A DNA stretch of 51,249 bases from Bacillota bacterium. Lineage in GTDB: Bacteria; Bacillota; Bacilli; Bacillales_A; Planococcaceae. Within the stretch, counting starts at the first letter, position 1, and every line of letters starts with the position of its first letter. This document shows positions 41,164-50,814 of this stretch, piece by piece. The stretch covers positions 1 to 51,249 of the forward strand of contig JAEXYZ010000014.1 of the NCBI GenBank assembly GCA_023405135.1, read 5' to 3'. The notes beneath the pieces were generated by a model. It had not been told where the DNA came from. It saw only the letters and a list, made by a program, of their open reading frames with translations, and searched no databases. The position numbers and the translations under genes are program-made.

Positions 41164-41364
41164 ATGAAAAAGAAAAAACAGAGAAGAAAAAAATATGAAG
41201 AAATTGAATCAGATGGCTATTTCGCATACATAGCGGGTTATACAAGTAGTGGATTTGCGTATGGAGTAACGCATGAAGAGTTAGAAGAAATGCTGGAAGA
41301 TGAAGAGCAATATTATGAATCTAAAAATGACAAAAAAATTAAAAATTCAGATTTACCGTTTTAA
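41164..41364 (+). CDS. Small charged protein of unknown function
   Basis: ATG 41164 follows AGAGGGA; the frame is open from 41149 without a better site. The 66-residue product has a very basic N-terminus (MKKKKQRRKKYEE), a central Tyr/Gly-rich segment (GYFAYIAGYTSSGFAYGVTH) and an acidic C-terminal half. No transmembrane helix. Similar short proteins with a GYTSxGFxYGxT motif occur in Bacillales, from memory, without known function. It precedes the Wadjet operon by 72 bases but a -10-like TATAAT at 41398-41403 suggests that the operon has its own promoter. Confidence 0.6.
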   Translation: MKKKKQRRKKYEEIESDGYFAYIAGYTSSGFAYGVTHEELEEMLEDEEQYYESKNDKKIKNSDLPF

Positions 41365-41436
41365 AAGCTTAAATCTATGTGAAAATAGTTAATAGATTAT
41401 AATCAGTGGAAACTACTATGTAAAGGGGGAGTTAAG

Positions 41437-42465
41437 ATGGAACTAATAGATCACTTGTTTACTTATTCAAAAACTTATATCACACTCGACGAACTTGAAA
41501 AAATGGGCTCAACATATCAAACTTATGAACAGTTTTCATTAAAAATTCTCGAGTTAGAAGAACAAGGACTATTGCAAGAGGTAAAAAGTTCTGGAAGAAA
41601 TGGAAAAACGCCTTCTCTTGCTTATAAATATCGCATTTACTATTCAAAACTGAAAAAAGATTCACAGAAGGAAATTGAAAAATTTAGTCTTTCCATCCAT
41701 CCGTCATTAAAACTTGATGCTTACTTTAGCGCTTTACCTCAAAAGTGGCAAGAGGACAAGCCTTACATAGAGAAAATTAATGCTTACTTACAAAAGAATG
41801 GCTTTCCAGAAGAAGAAGTTCCCGCTCCTGAACGTAGTCTCGCACTTGTAGGTGATGAAAAATGGATTCAAGAAAACAATGGACAAAAACTACTTGAAAG
41901 TTTGAAAATTTGGAATCAATTGAAGATTATCCCTGTACATGATCCATTAAGTTTTGCAATAAATCCTCTTCACATAAACAATAATACTCAGTATCATCTC
42001 ATCGTAGAAAATAAAACGACATTTGATGGACTAATTGGAAAAATAACAGATACTCAATTTACAACATTGATCTATGGACAAGGATATAAAATTACAAAAA
42101 GTATTGAACATTTCAAAAAGCAACTACCTATTCCAACTGCAAAGCATATATTCTTTTATTTTGGTGATGTAGATTGGGAAGGAATTAAAATCTGGCATTT
42201 GCTCACTCAAAAAATCGATGCCATTCCTGCACTTTATTTTTATCAATCCATATTAAAGAAGCGACCAATACCAATTAGAACGAAACAGACGAAAAATGAA
42301 GCAGCTAATGTACACTTTTTATCTTATTTTGACGAACATGAAAAAAGTGAACTTCTTAAAATTTTAACCAATGATACTTACTTTCCTCAAGAAATGCTAT
42401 CATCAAATGAATTAAAACAGATCTGGAGTGAATCGGATTGGACCAGTCTTTTATCGAAACAATAG
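41437..42465 (+). CDS. jetD: Wadjet system nuclease subunit JetD (DUF2220, Toprim-like)
   Basis: JetD is the nuclease subunit of the Wadjet SMC system, which recognises and cleaves closed circular plasmid DNA. The 342-residue product has an N-terminal winged-helix-like part (about 1-70) and a C-terminal Toprim fold as in topoisomerase VI A/Spo11. The catalytic Glu191 is in LIVENKTTFD and the metal-binding Asp pair is Asp244/Asp246 in FYFGDVDWEGIKIW. ATG 41437 follows GGGGGAG. The last 28 bases overlap the next gene. The DUF2220 form of JetD points to Wadjet type III. Confidence 0.88.
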   Translation: MELIDHLFTYSKTYITLDELEKMGSTYQTYEQFSLKILELEEQGLLQEVKSSGRNGKTPSLAYKYRIYYSKLKKDSQKEIEKFSLSIHPSLKLDAYFSALPQKWQEDKPYIEKINAYLQKNGFPEEEVPAPERSLALVGDEKWIQENNGQKLLESLKIWNQLKIIPVHDPLSFAINPLHINNNTQYHLIVENKTTFDGLIGKITDTQFTTLIYGQGYKITKSIEHFKKQLPIPTAKHIFFYFGDVDWEGIKIWHLLTQKIDAIPALYFYQSILKKRPIPIRTKQTKNEAANVHFLSYFDEHEKSELLKILTNDTYFPQEMLSSNELKQIWSESDWTSLLSKQ

Positions 42466-43949
42466 CTAAAGATTATAAAGAACGGGTCAGAAGAGTTTTT
42501 CTTTTTGAGCCTTTACAAGAATTGGGAAGAAAAAATCGAACTGATCAAAACGGCAAAGAAATTGATATGAAAAGTCTCGGTTTGTTTACACTACTGTTTT
42601 TCTTTGAAATGAAACTGATGAGAGAAAAAAAGAGTGGAATTTCTGAACTTATCCAATTCTTGCAGAAATTCACTAAAGGTACATATGATTTAGATGAAAA
42701 ACAGTTGGAAGAGATTGCGCGAATTATCCTCAGTACGTTTCGACCAGGTACAGGAAAAAAGAAAATACAATCTTTTTTTAATTGGGAAACTCAACAAAAC
42801 GACCAAATTGATTATTCATATATAAAAGCAACAGATTTTGATGTTAAAAATAATCGACAATATTATACCCTTGATGATGATGGGTTAGAGCTTGTATTTG
42901 CAACGAAAGAGTATTTTCAAGAGTTTCAGCTATCTATTCATCAGTTAATGCTACGAAAACTACTTGAAAAAGGGGAGTTTGTAGGTGCTTTAAGACAAAT
43001 TAACGAAATGAGAATGGATGTCGAAACAATTCACGAACGAATGGTAAAACTCGAGCATGAGATTAAAAGAAGTATTGTATCAATTGAAACGCAAAAGCGA
43101 TTTATGGAAGTCATTGAAGATCGCAATTTCCGTCTAAGTTTAGAAAATGAAGAATTTCAAGAATTACAGCAATTTGTTTCAGAAACAAGAAACAATTACT
43201 ATTATCAACCAAACCCAGAAAAAGAAAAAGAAGCATATGAATTGTTGCTACAAATTGAAAAAGAGTTAAGTATCGTACATAGTCAGCATCGTGATTTACT
43301 AAATCAAAGCTTTGTATTAAAAAAACATGCGTTAGAGGCTGCAGAGGAATCGCTATACTATATCGGTGTGGATACATTTAATATTGACCAAGATATCGTG
43401 TCAAGAATTATAAGTACTCCATTACCACTTGAATCAATGAAAGGCGTACTAGCACCTTTTTTATCAATTGAAAAGAACGAAACATGGTCATTACTTTCAA
43501 TATTCGCTCCTCAATCTTGGTCAGAAGATGACCAAAGTAGTAACAATGCAATATTTGACACGATAGATGAAGAAGAAGCTATTGCGAAATATGCAAATAT
43601 AAAAAGAAACCTTTATGGTGAAATGATGAACGATATGATGGGAATTTTTGAAGGTAGGAATGAATGGTTACTTTCCGAATGGATTGACCAGTTACAAACC
43701 AGACAACACCCGTGGTTAAATAACCGTGCCTTCTATGATTTTATTATTCTCTGTCATCAGCGAAGTCCTCTATTCCAAGAGAAGGAAAGTGAAGAAGAAG
43801 AGGGTGCGCTGCATCTTCTTAGTAACGCCTTAGAATTATTAAATAACAAAAGATTAGTCATTGAAGAAGTTCGAGAGATTATCAAAGTCAATGAACGGTT
43901 TGAAATTCAAAATATGACTTTCTATCTAAAAGAAAATTCACATACATAA
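42438..43949 (+). CDS. jetA: Wadjet system kleisin-like subunit JetA
   Basis: The 503-residue, largely helical protein has a helical N-terminal domain (about 1-130), a central winged-helix-like part, long coiled segments (about 170-290) and a C-terminal domain. It has no enzymatic motif. By position and composition it is the MukF/kleisin-like JetA (DUF5716 type, NCBI 'Wadjet anti-phage system protein JetA family') that bridges the SMC heads. TTG 42438 is the only start with a ribosome site (GGAG, 9 bases upstream); it overlaps jetD by 28 bases, implying coupling. Confidence 0.82.
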   Translation: MDQSFIETIAKDYKERVRRVFLFEPLQELGRKNRTDQNGKEIDMKSLGLFTLLFFFEMKLMREKKSGISELIQFLQKFTKGTYDLDEKQLEEIARIILSTFRPGTGKKKIQSFFNWETQQNDQIDYSYIKATDFDVKNNRQYYTLDDDGLELVFATKEYFQEFQLSIHQLMLRKLLEKGEFVGALRQINEMRMDVETIHERMVKLEHEIKRSIVSIETQKRFMEVIEDRNFRLSLENEEFQELQQFVSETRNNYYYQPNPEKEKEAYELLLQIEKELSIVHSQHRDLLNQSFVLKKHALEAAEESLYYIGVDTFNIDQDIVSRIISTPLPLESMKGVLAPFLSIEKNETWSLLSIFAPQSWSEDDQSSNNAIFDTIDEEEAIAKYANIKRNLYGEMMNDMMGIFEGRNEWLLSEWIDQLQTRQHPWLNNRAFYDFIILCHQRSPLFQEKESEEEEGALHLLSNALELLNNKRLVIEEVREIIKVNERFEIQNMTFYLKENSHT

Positions 43950-43963
43950 GGGGGAAAAGCAGT

Positions 43964-44698
43964 TTGCGATATGAACAAGACCAAGTTTTAAAAGCATTTT
44001 CATTATATTCAGAGCTTGCTCAAAAAGGAATCGCTTCAGGTGACCTTGCTCGAGCTTACAAAGTAGAAGAAGCAATCAGATCACTCACTGACCATTTTGT
44101 TGAAATGAATGACGCAGTCTGTCTTTCTGTTGGACAAGAGTTATACCTTGTTCCAAAAACGAAACTATCTCCATTTCATGTGACCAATGAACAACTAAAA
44201 AAAATGCATCTAAGTTCGAAGGCGACGAATGTCGATCTATACCTATTGTATTTTTGTTCAATTGTCCTCATTGGATGTTTCTATGATAGTTACCAATCTA
44301 CAGAGCCAACGTTAAACTTCATTACCCTGGATGAATGGTTAAATGAAGTGAATAAGCGTATTGATAGTTTGAAAGAACACGATGTAGAAAAATTGGAACA
44401 ACTTGAAAAACAGTTTTCATATCGATGGACAGCCATTATTGAAAAATGGGATGCATTAGATGATGTTAAAGAGACAGCGAATAAACAAACAGGTAATACG
44501 CTAAGTCGTTTAAGTTTTTTAGATACCGTTCGAAGATTTTTAATCACCTATCATATTGTCGAAAATATTGGAAATGGGGAAATCACTATAACTGAAAAAA
44601 CAAAAGTTATTGTGGGAAGATATTTTATGGAACGTGAATTTAATCGTGGAATACTAGAATTTTTATATGCTTTTGAAGAAGAACAAAAAAGTGAATAA
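43964..44698 (+). CDS. jetB: Wadjet system MukE-like subunit JetB (DUF6063 type)
   Basis: The 244-residue protein contains winged-helix-like repeats and corresponds by order and size to JetB, the KITE (MukE-like) subunit that binds JetA. ALRAYKVEEAIRSLTDHFVE-like helices near the start and the ending RRFLITYHIVENIGNGEITI followed by EKTKVIVGRYFM are typical of the DUF6063 proteins next to JetC. Start is TTG 43964 after AAGGGGG. It lies 14 bases after jetA and 57 bases before jetC. Confidence 0.78.
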   Translation: MRYEQDQVLKAFSLYSELAQKGIASGDLARAYKVEEAIRSLTDHFVEMNDAVCLSVGQELYLVPKTKLSPFHVTNEQLKKMHLSSKATNVDLYLLYFCSIVLIGCFYDSYQSTEPTLNFITLDEWLNEVNKRIDSLKEHDVEKLEQLEKQFSYRWTAIIEKWDALDDVKETANKQTGNTLSRLSFLDTVRRFLITYHIVENIGNGEITITEKTKVIVGRYFMEREFNRGILEFLYAFEEEQKSE

Positions 44699-44755
44699 CA
44701 TTTGAAGTCTTAATGAGAAAAGGGCTGATTGATTTAATAGAAAGGAGCAAAAGAC

Positions 44756-47700
44756 ATGCCAGCTATTAGCAAAATCCGTTTAACAAATGTTGTATATGAA
44801 CAAGGGCAAAAAAGATACCACGATGAGCTGTTCTTATTTGATGGTCATAATGGAGCCGTCTTATTAGAAAATGGCGGTGGGAAAACGGTATTTATCCAAA
44901 CCGTTTTACAGGCCATTATTCCACATACAGACATCGCAGAACGAAAAGTGAAAGATACGTTGAATTTAGATGAAGGAGCGGCACATATTGCAATTGAGTG
45001 GCTCTTGAATGAAAAGCCGCGACGTTATGTTGTAACAGCTGTAACCCTTTATAGAAAATTAAATGGAATTGATTCGCTTCGATATGTTTATGAATATGGC
45101 GAAAATGATGCCCATTCAATTGATCTAATCCCCTTTACACAGCCTGAAGGAAATGGGAAGCGTCCAAGTAGTCGTGGTGAGATGTCGGATTACTACTCCT
45201 ACATGACCAGTCAGTTTAGCACAAAAGCAAAAACATTTTCCCAATCCATTAAATCATTTCGCGAATTTATCGAAAATCAATACCATATTATTGGAAACGA
45301 ATGGGAAAGTATTGTGCAAATAAACGGATCAGAAGGCGGCATTGAAGAATTCTTTGAAAATTGTAAGAAAACAAATGAGTTAATCGACCGTTTGTTAATA
45401 CCTTCAGTTGAAAAAGGAATTGCAGGATATAAAAAAGATACGTTTGCAGATATGTTTGAAAACCATCGCGAACAATTTAAAAAATATAAAGAATTAAAAG
45501 AAAAAATACAAGAAAATAAACTTCTTCAGCAAGAACTTGCTGTCTATGTTGAACAATTTAAAAAAGTGGACGAGAAAGAAGTAACTTATTTTCAAGCAAG
45601 AAAATTAGCTAAAGGTTACTATCAGTTGCTTTTAGAAGAACTTCATCAAGTGGACCAACAGCTACAGCAATTAGAACAGTCTTTTCAAGAATGGCAAACT
45701 GAACAACAACGTCTGGAACAAAAAAGAGCTTCCTTGGACATTCATAAAGAAAAAGAAACTTTAATCAACCTGCGAAAAGAAGAAAATGATATTCAAAAGT
45801 TAGTGGACCAACTAGAATTTAAACGTCATAACAGTCAACAAGAATACTATTCATTGAAATTGGCACAAATAAATTTAGAATTGAAAAATGAATCAGAAAA
45901 TCTACAATTTGTTGAAAAAGAATTAGAAACATTAGACCAGGAGGAAACTGTTGAGCAACTTCATTTAAAACTCGATGACATCAATGGTCAACTTCATTAT
46001 TTATTCTTAGAGCTAAAAGAAAAATTCGAAAAACAAATAAAAAGTACGACTTTATCGAAAAAACAAAATGAAGAAGTGCGAGATGAAGTTCAAGAAAAAT
46101 TAAACGTTATATCTAGCGAAATACAAAATATTCAATCCAAACAAGTTCAAGCAGAAACGAAAGTGGAAGAAAAATCGAATCAGATGAAATCCCTAAAATT
46201 ACAACTAGTATCTCATGAAGAAGAGTCGATTGAAGAATTACTTTCGCAATGGATTGATGAACAAAATCGGTTAGATGATGAAAAAATCACCTTACATCAA
46301 CAAATAAAGCAGCTCAATATTGAAAAACAAGAAATGGAGTTACAAGTTAAATCAAAGAATGAAGAAATTCGTCAAAAACAACTTGAACAAACGAAGAAAA
46401 TAGAACGTAAACTTCAGTTTGATAAGGCTCATGAACGATTAATCAAACAGCTTGCCGAAACATTACATCAATGGAGTTTTTTACAATCAGTTTACGAAAA
46501 AAAATCTTCCATCGAACAACAAATTGAAGAGCGCCTTGCAATCCTTCAGGGAAAAAAAGAAGAATCCTTAATAAAGGAACGCATTGCAAAACGATATGTA
46601 GATGATTACGCTAACCAAGAAAACTTCTTTGCAGATCCTTATGTAGAAAAACAAATGCACCAATGGAATCAATTTAGCTATTTGAAAACAGGAATTGACT
46701 ATATTCAATCCGTTGAAATAGACGCATCCAACACCGACTATCCTTTTTGGGCAACGTCGTTAATTACAACAGAGCATGAAAAAGATGCATTAATCGAGAA
46801 GCTGCAATCAGTCCAACATCATTTAACATATCCTATTTTTGTACTAACGGTCCATGATGCAGCTCGATACGCTAAAGGTGATCTGTCGTTAAATGAAGTA
46901 GTTGAGCCTGCTATATGGAAAAACAATTTTAATGAGCAAAGTTTTAATGAATGGAAAGCAACAATTTCGCAAAATGCGGAAGAAAAGACGATGGAACGTG
47001 TAGAAATCGAAAAGACCATTCAACTTTGGGAGCGTACCAAACAGTCTTTCCACCAATTCATAAACGAATTTCCAATTGATCAATACAATGCTTTAAACTT
47101 TGAAATTACGGGTCTATCCCATGAATTGGAAAACTTACAATTAGAAAATCAAAAACTTGATGAACGAATTCATGAAATAAAAAAAGATTTAGATATTAAA
47201 GAACAGCTGTTAAGTGATATAAAAGAAAAATTGCAAAACTTACAAGAAAAACGGATACCACTAGCTAACGACTATATACGTTTGAAAAAGGAGGTACAAC
47301 AGCAAGAATCTCAAATAGTTCTTTATAAAAAACAATTAAAAGAATATAAACAAAAAGAAGGTCAATTAAAGGGGCAGCTTCAGGAAGTGTTAGATGACAT
47401 TTTGGAGGATGGAGAGGAGCTATCATCTTTAAATTATCAATTAAAGTTCGAAGTAGAAAAAAATGAGATATATGAAGCAGTGAAATCAACTCGACCAATC
47501 AATTCCACAGCGAATATGAATACCTTAAAAGAGCTGAGAACGAACACCCTTGATCAATTAAAGCAAGTGCAAAAAACAAGGGGCGAATGGGAAGCGAGAA
47601 GGGAAAGTAGTAAGAAACGGATAAATGATTTAGAAGGATCGAAAAAAAACCTCCTCATGGAATTTGATAACTTTGATGAAAAACTTGTATTTCCTGTAAA

Positions 47701-49168
47701 CGGGGAAGAAAAGATCCATTCATTACAACTTACTATTCGAGAATTAGAACGCAACTTAAATGATGAGAAAGCTCGTCTACAAAATAAGCATACTGAATGT
47801 GCTGTTCAAGAAAGTAAAATCAAACAACTTATTCAACAGTATGAAAATACATTCTCTAATCAAGAGCTGATTTCCTTTGAAGAAGACATAAATACTGTGG
47901 AAGCTACACTTGATGCAGAACAAACACAGTTAACAAAACGACATCTTTTTTTACAGCAACAACAACAAAACGCAGAGCAAGTAAAAGGAAATTGTCTAAA
48001 GGGAAAACTTATTTTTGAGAAAAATGAAAAGTTACACAAACTAAATGATCCGCACTTAAATGCTGGTCAATTGACAGATGAGGAAATTCAAGCATTTAAC
48101 TATAGCCGTATCTCAATCATTGAAAAGGTTATACGTGGACTCGATGACAACAAACAACAAGTTGACAATGAGTATATTTATTTAGGAAAATCAAAAGAAC
48201 AATTCAAAAAGTTTTGCCATGAATTAACAGATCCAAAAATGAGGAAAATCGCACTGGATGGTATTGATACAAAATCAACTTATTCAGAGGTTTTAAATCA
48301 TCATCAATTGTTAGAAGAACAGATTGATCGTACGAATCAATTTGCGGAATCTTCAATTCGCGGGTATGATGAAGAACAACAACGTGTGATGATGTATATT
48401 CACCTTCATTTACGAAAAGTAAGAGAAGATTTATTGGAAATTCCAAGAAGAACTCGCGTCAAAGTGGGGGACGAATGGCGTACCATTTACAAAATCGAAG
48501 TACCTGATTGGGATGAAGATGAAGGAAAAGAAAGAATTCGAGAATATATCAATTGGATTTTAACCCAAATCGAACAAAGACATTACATGGATGAAAACGG
48601 AATAGAAGATTCAATCAAAATTCGCCAGTTTTTAGAAAAATCATTACAAACGGTTCCATTACTTCGAGAAGTAATTGGGAATCAAACTATTAAGGTCAAA
48701 TGTTTAAAGGTTGAAAGTGATAACTATATTTCGAAAAATTACTATTCATGGGAGCAATCCAATCAATGGTCAGGAGGCGAAAAATGGAGTAAAAATATGG
48801 CGTTATTTTTAGGGATTTTGAATTTCATCGCAGAAAAAAGCCAGCATATTCAATCAAATGCGAAACGTCATCGTACCGTCATATTGGACAATCCATTTGG
48901 CAAAGCATCAAGTGATCATGTATTAAGTCCAGTTTTTTTCATCGCAGAACAATTAGGGTTCCAAGTCATCGCCTTAACAGCACATGCAGAAGGCAAATTC
49001 TTAGGAGATTACTTCCCAATCATCTATAGTTGTCGATTACGTCATTTAGCTGGCTCTTCAAAACAAGTTATGACAAAAGAAAAACAAATCCAAACAGCCT
49101 TCTTCCAAGATCATGCACCAGAAAGTCTAGAGCGACTAGGGGAACGTGAACAAATGTCCCTGTTTTAA
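44756..49168 (+). CDS. jetC: Wadjet system SMC-like ATPase JetC
   Basis: The 1470-residue protein is the motor subunit that extrudes DNA loops. Walker A is in LLENGGGKTVFIQ (Lys43). Two long coiled-coil stretches, Gln/Glu/Lys-rich, flank a hinge-like region near residues 600-720. The ABC signature is WSGGEKWSKNMALFLG (1338-1353), and Walker B is VILDNPFGKASSDHVLSP (Asp1378), followed by the switch region ALTAHAEG. The residue after the Walker B Asp is Asn, where canonical SMC proteins have Glu. ATG 44756 follows AAAGGAGC. It ends the four-gene operon. Confidence 0.92.
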   Translation: MPAISKIRLTNVVYEQGQKRYHDELFLFDGHNGAVLLENGGGKTVFIQTVLQAIIPHTDIAERKVKDTLNLDEGAAHIAIEWLLNEKPRRYVVTAVTLYRKLNGIDSLRYVYEYGENDAHSIDLIPFTQPEGNGKRPSSRGEMSDYYSYMTSQFSTKAKTFSQSIKSFREFIENQYHIIGNEWESIVQINGSEGGIEEFFENCKKTNELIDRLLIPSVEKGIAGYKKDTFADMFENHREQFKKYKELKEKIQENKLLQQELAVYVEQFKKVDEKEVTYFQARKLAKGYYQLLLEELHQVDQQLQQLEQSFQEWQTEQQRLEQKRASLDIHKEKETLINLRKEENDIQKLVDQLEFKRHNSQQEYYSLKLAQINLELKNESENLQFVEKELETLDQEETVEQLHLKLDDINGQLHYLFLELKEKFEKQIKSTTLSKKQNEEVRDEVQEKLNVISSEIQNIQSKQVQAETKVEEKSNQMKSLKLQLVSHEEESIEELLSQWIDEQNRLDDEKITLHQQIKQLNIEKQEMELQVKSKNEEIRQKQLEQTKKIERKLQFDKAHERLIKQLAETLHQWSFLQSVYEKKSSIEQQIEERLAILQGKKEESLIKERIAKRYVDDYANQENFFADPYVEKQMHQWNQFSYLKTGIDYIQSVEIDASNTDYPFWATSLITTEHEKDALIEKLQSVQHHLTYPIFVLTVHDAARYAKGDLSLNEVVEPAIWKNNFNEQSFNEWKATISQNAEEKTMERVEIEKTIQLWERTKQSFHQFINEFPIDQYNALNFEITGLSHELENLQLENQKLDERIHEIKKDLDIKEQLLSDIKEKLQNLQEKRIPLANDYIRLKKEVQQQESQIVLYKKQLKEYKQKEGQLKGQLQEVLDDILEDGEELSSLNYQLKFEVEKNEIYEAVKSTRPINSTANMNTLKELRTNTLDQLKQVQKTRGEWEARRESSKKRINDLEGSKKNLLMEFDNFDEKLVFPVNGEEKIHSLQLTIRELERNLNDEKARLQNKHTECAVQESKIKQLIQQYENTFSNQELISFEEDINTVEATLDAEQTQLTKRHLFLQQQQQNAEQVKGNCLKGKLIFEKNEKLHKLNDPHLNAGQLTDEEIQAFNYSRISIIEKVIRGLDDNKQQVDNEYIYLGKSKEQFKKFCHELTDPKMRKIALDGIDTKSTYSEVLNHHQLLEEQIDRTNQFAESSIRGYDEEQQRVMMYIHLHLRKVREDLLEIPRRTRVKVGDEWRTIYKIEVPDWDEDEGKERIREYINWILTQIEQRHYMDENGIEDSIKIRQFLEKSLQTVPLLREVIGNQTIKVKCLKVESDNYISKNYYSWEQSNQWSGGEKWSKNMALFLGILNFIAEKSQHIQSNAKRHRTVILDNPFGKASSDHVLSPVFFIAEQLGFQVIALTAHAEGKFLGDYFPIIYSCRLRHLAGSSKQVMTKEKQIQTAFFQDHAPESLERLGEREQMSLF

Positions 49169-49761
49169 ATCATGTACACACTAGCGTTGTATAGATTGAA
49201 TTAATTTGTATTAATAACAAAATTTACATTTATTTGTATTTCAATTTTTTAAAAAAGGGAACAGGTAACCAAAATTAAACCAGTTCCCTTTTTTTTGCCA
49301 TATGTTTTTTTTTTTCATAAAATGTTCTTTGGATATTGGACTAACTATTGCACTTTCAACACCGAAGTTGATTTCCTTTTTCACTCGTATAGGAACCTTT
49401 TGCCTTCCTTTACTCGGTTTTAATACCCTATTAAATTCTTTCTCAATTTTTGTCCATGTATCCAATAAATATTGGCGTATGGTTTTTAAAAACTGCCAAC
49501 TATTTTTTAATAAGTAAGCAGTTTTTCTATTGTAATATCATTATTTAACCCAAACTAATCGATTTTTAAAAGATTGTTAGACGAGTTAAAAGTTGTCCCG
49601 TACTTTTTCTAATATCAAAAAGATTTAATTTTATATTAAGTTATATTTTCTCTAATCTAACCCAACCAATTTTTCATCCATTACAATTTACTTCATAAAT
49701 TCCTTTATTTTAATCGACTTGTAACGAATCTTCCACTGATTTTATACAGCTTGATAATAAT
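49169..49761. other. Intergenic region with operon terminator and a possible gene remnant
   Basis: AAAAAAGGGAAC (49251-49262) pairs with GTTCCCTTTTTT (49283-49294), followed by more T: the Wadjet operon terminator. On the minus strand, from about 49550 to 49300, an open frame without a ribosome site reads NRKTAYLLKNSWQFLKTIRQ then YLLDTWTKIEKEFNRVL and VKKEINFGVESAIVSP. Its composition is protein-like and it may be the remnant of a lost gene. The rest is AT-rich with nothing evident. Confidence 0.4.
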
Positions 49762-50814
49762 TCATTTATATTGAAGAATAATAGCTAAAATTTCTTTACC
49801 GAAACTTTGAATTTTCTGCTCACCGATTCCACGGATCGTTTTTAATTCTTCCATTGTTACAGGTTTCTTAGCTATTAAATCTTCTAATGTTTGATTTGTA
49901 AATATATAAAATGCCTTTACATTTGTTTTAGCTGCCTCTTGTTTTCGAAATTCACGTAAAGCATCTTCTAATTGCTGATTCTTATCTTCTACTGTAGTAG
50001 CAACCTCGCTATTTTCCTCTTCTACTTCTTGTGCAATCGTTTCTTCAAGTAATTTAGTCTCGACTAGATCTTCCGTTTGAATATTACTAGTAGGCTGGTG
50101 AAGAGAAAGTATATTCTTACTTAATTCGCTCAAGCGGTTATCTAAATAATGTACAGGTGAATTTTCTTTTAATGCATCTGAAATAAATTTAACTAGTTGA
50201 TCCGCCCGCATGACTCTTTTTTTAACCTCATTGCTTGCTTTGTCTATATCAAGTATTGTTTTTGGATTTGTAAAAACAACTACATTTTTAATAGGTGTTT
50301 GGTTAATTATTTCACGTTCTTTTAATAAATTATTAAAAATTGCTGTTTGTCTCTCCACTTGACGAATTGGACTATAAAATCCTTCTTGAAAAACCAGTCG
50401 ATTGTTTTTATAGACACGACGGATGAATTCATCTTTCTCATTCACTAAGATATTGCCGTAGTAATTTTTCACCTCAATAATAAGTATAAACTTCCTTGTT
50501 AAAACAACAAAATCTAGTTGTGCTTTATGTTCTCCGTTATCTATTTTTAAGTCATGAATAATATGTATAGGTAGAAATGAATTTTGAAGTTCAAATAGAA
50601 CGGATTCTTCACCTTTTATACCAAGATTAAAAAGTTGGATTTCATTTAAAAGTTTCGTTTGTAATTGAAGGTCTTTTGTTTGATCCAGTTGTACTTGTAA
50701 TTCTTTTAGTTTTAGTTCATGCTCATTTGCATCCTTCACTAAAATGGGAGTTTTTAAGTTTTCTGTATCTTTCAAAGCATATACTACACGTTCAAAAAAG
50801 TTCCTTTTCTTCAA
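49762..50814 (-). CDS. NERD nuclease-related domain protein with C-terminal HRDC domain
   Basis: The 350-residue protein has an N-terminal helical segment (1-65), a NERD domain at about 66-190 (LGIKGEESVLFEL, the catalytic-like LDFVVLTRKFILIIEVKNYYG), a charged linker, and an HRDC domain at about 275-350 (KTNVKAFYIFTNQTLEDLIA, GIGEQKIQSFGKEILAII). NERD resembles PD-(D/E)xK nucleases: Asp in LDFVV and E-x-K in IEVKNYYG are present. HRDC binds DNA. TTG at 50814 is the start, with AAGGTG 7 bases upstream. Its place next to Wadjet suggests an accessory defence or repair role, unproven. Confidence 0.85.
   Translation of the reverse strand: MKKRNFFERVVYALKDTENLKTPILVKDANEHELKLKELQVQLDQTKDLQLQTKLLNEIQLFNLGIKGEESVLFELQNSFLPIHIIHDLKIDNGEHKAQLDFVVLTRKFILIIEVKNYYGNILVNEKDEFIRRVYKNNRLVFQEGFYSPIRQVERQTAIFNNLLKEREIINQTPIKNVVVFTNPKTILDIDKASNEVKKRVMRADQLVKFISDALKENSPVHYLDNRLSELSKNILSLHQPTSNIQTEDLVETKLLEETIAQEVEEENSEVATTVEDKNQQLEDALREFRKQEAAKTNVKAFYIFTNQTLEDLIAKKPVTMEELKTIRGIGEQKIQSFGKEILAIILQYK

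Noticed and set aside
44756..49168. Several open frames on the minus strand within jetC
   Set aside because: They are antisense to coiled-coil coding sequence, lack ribosome sites and show no recognisable protein features.
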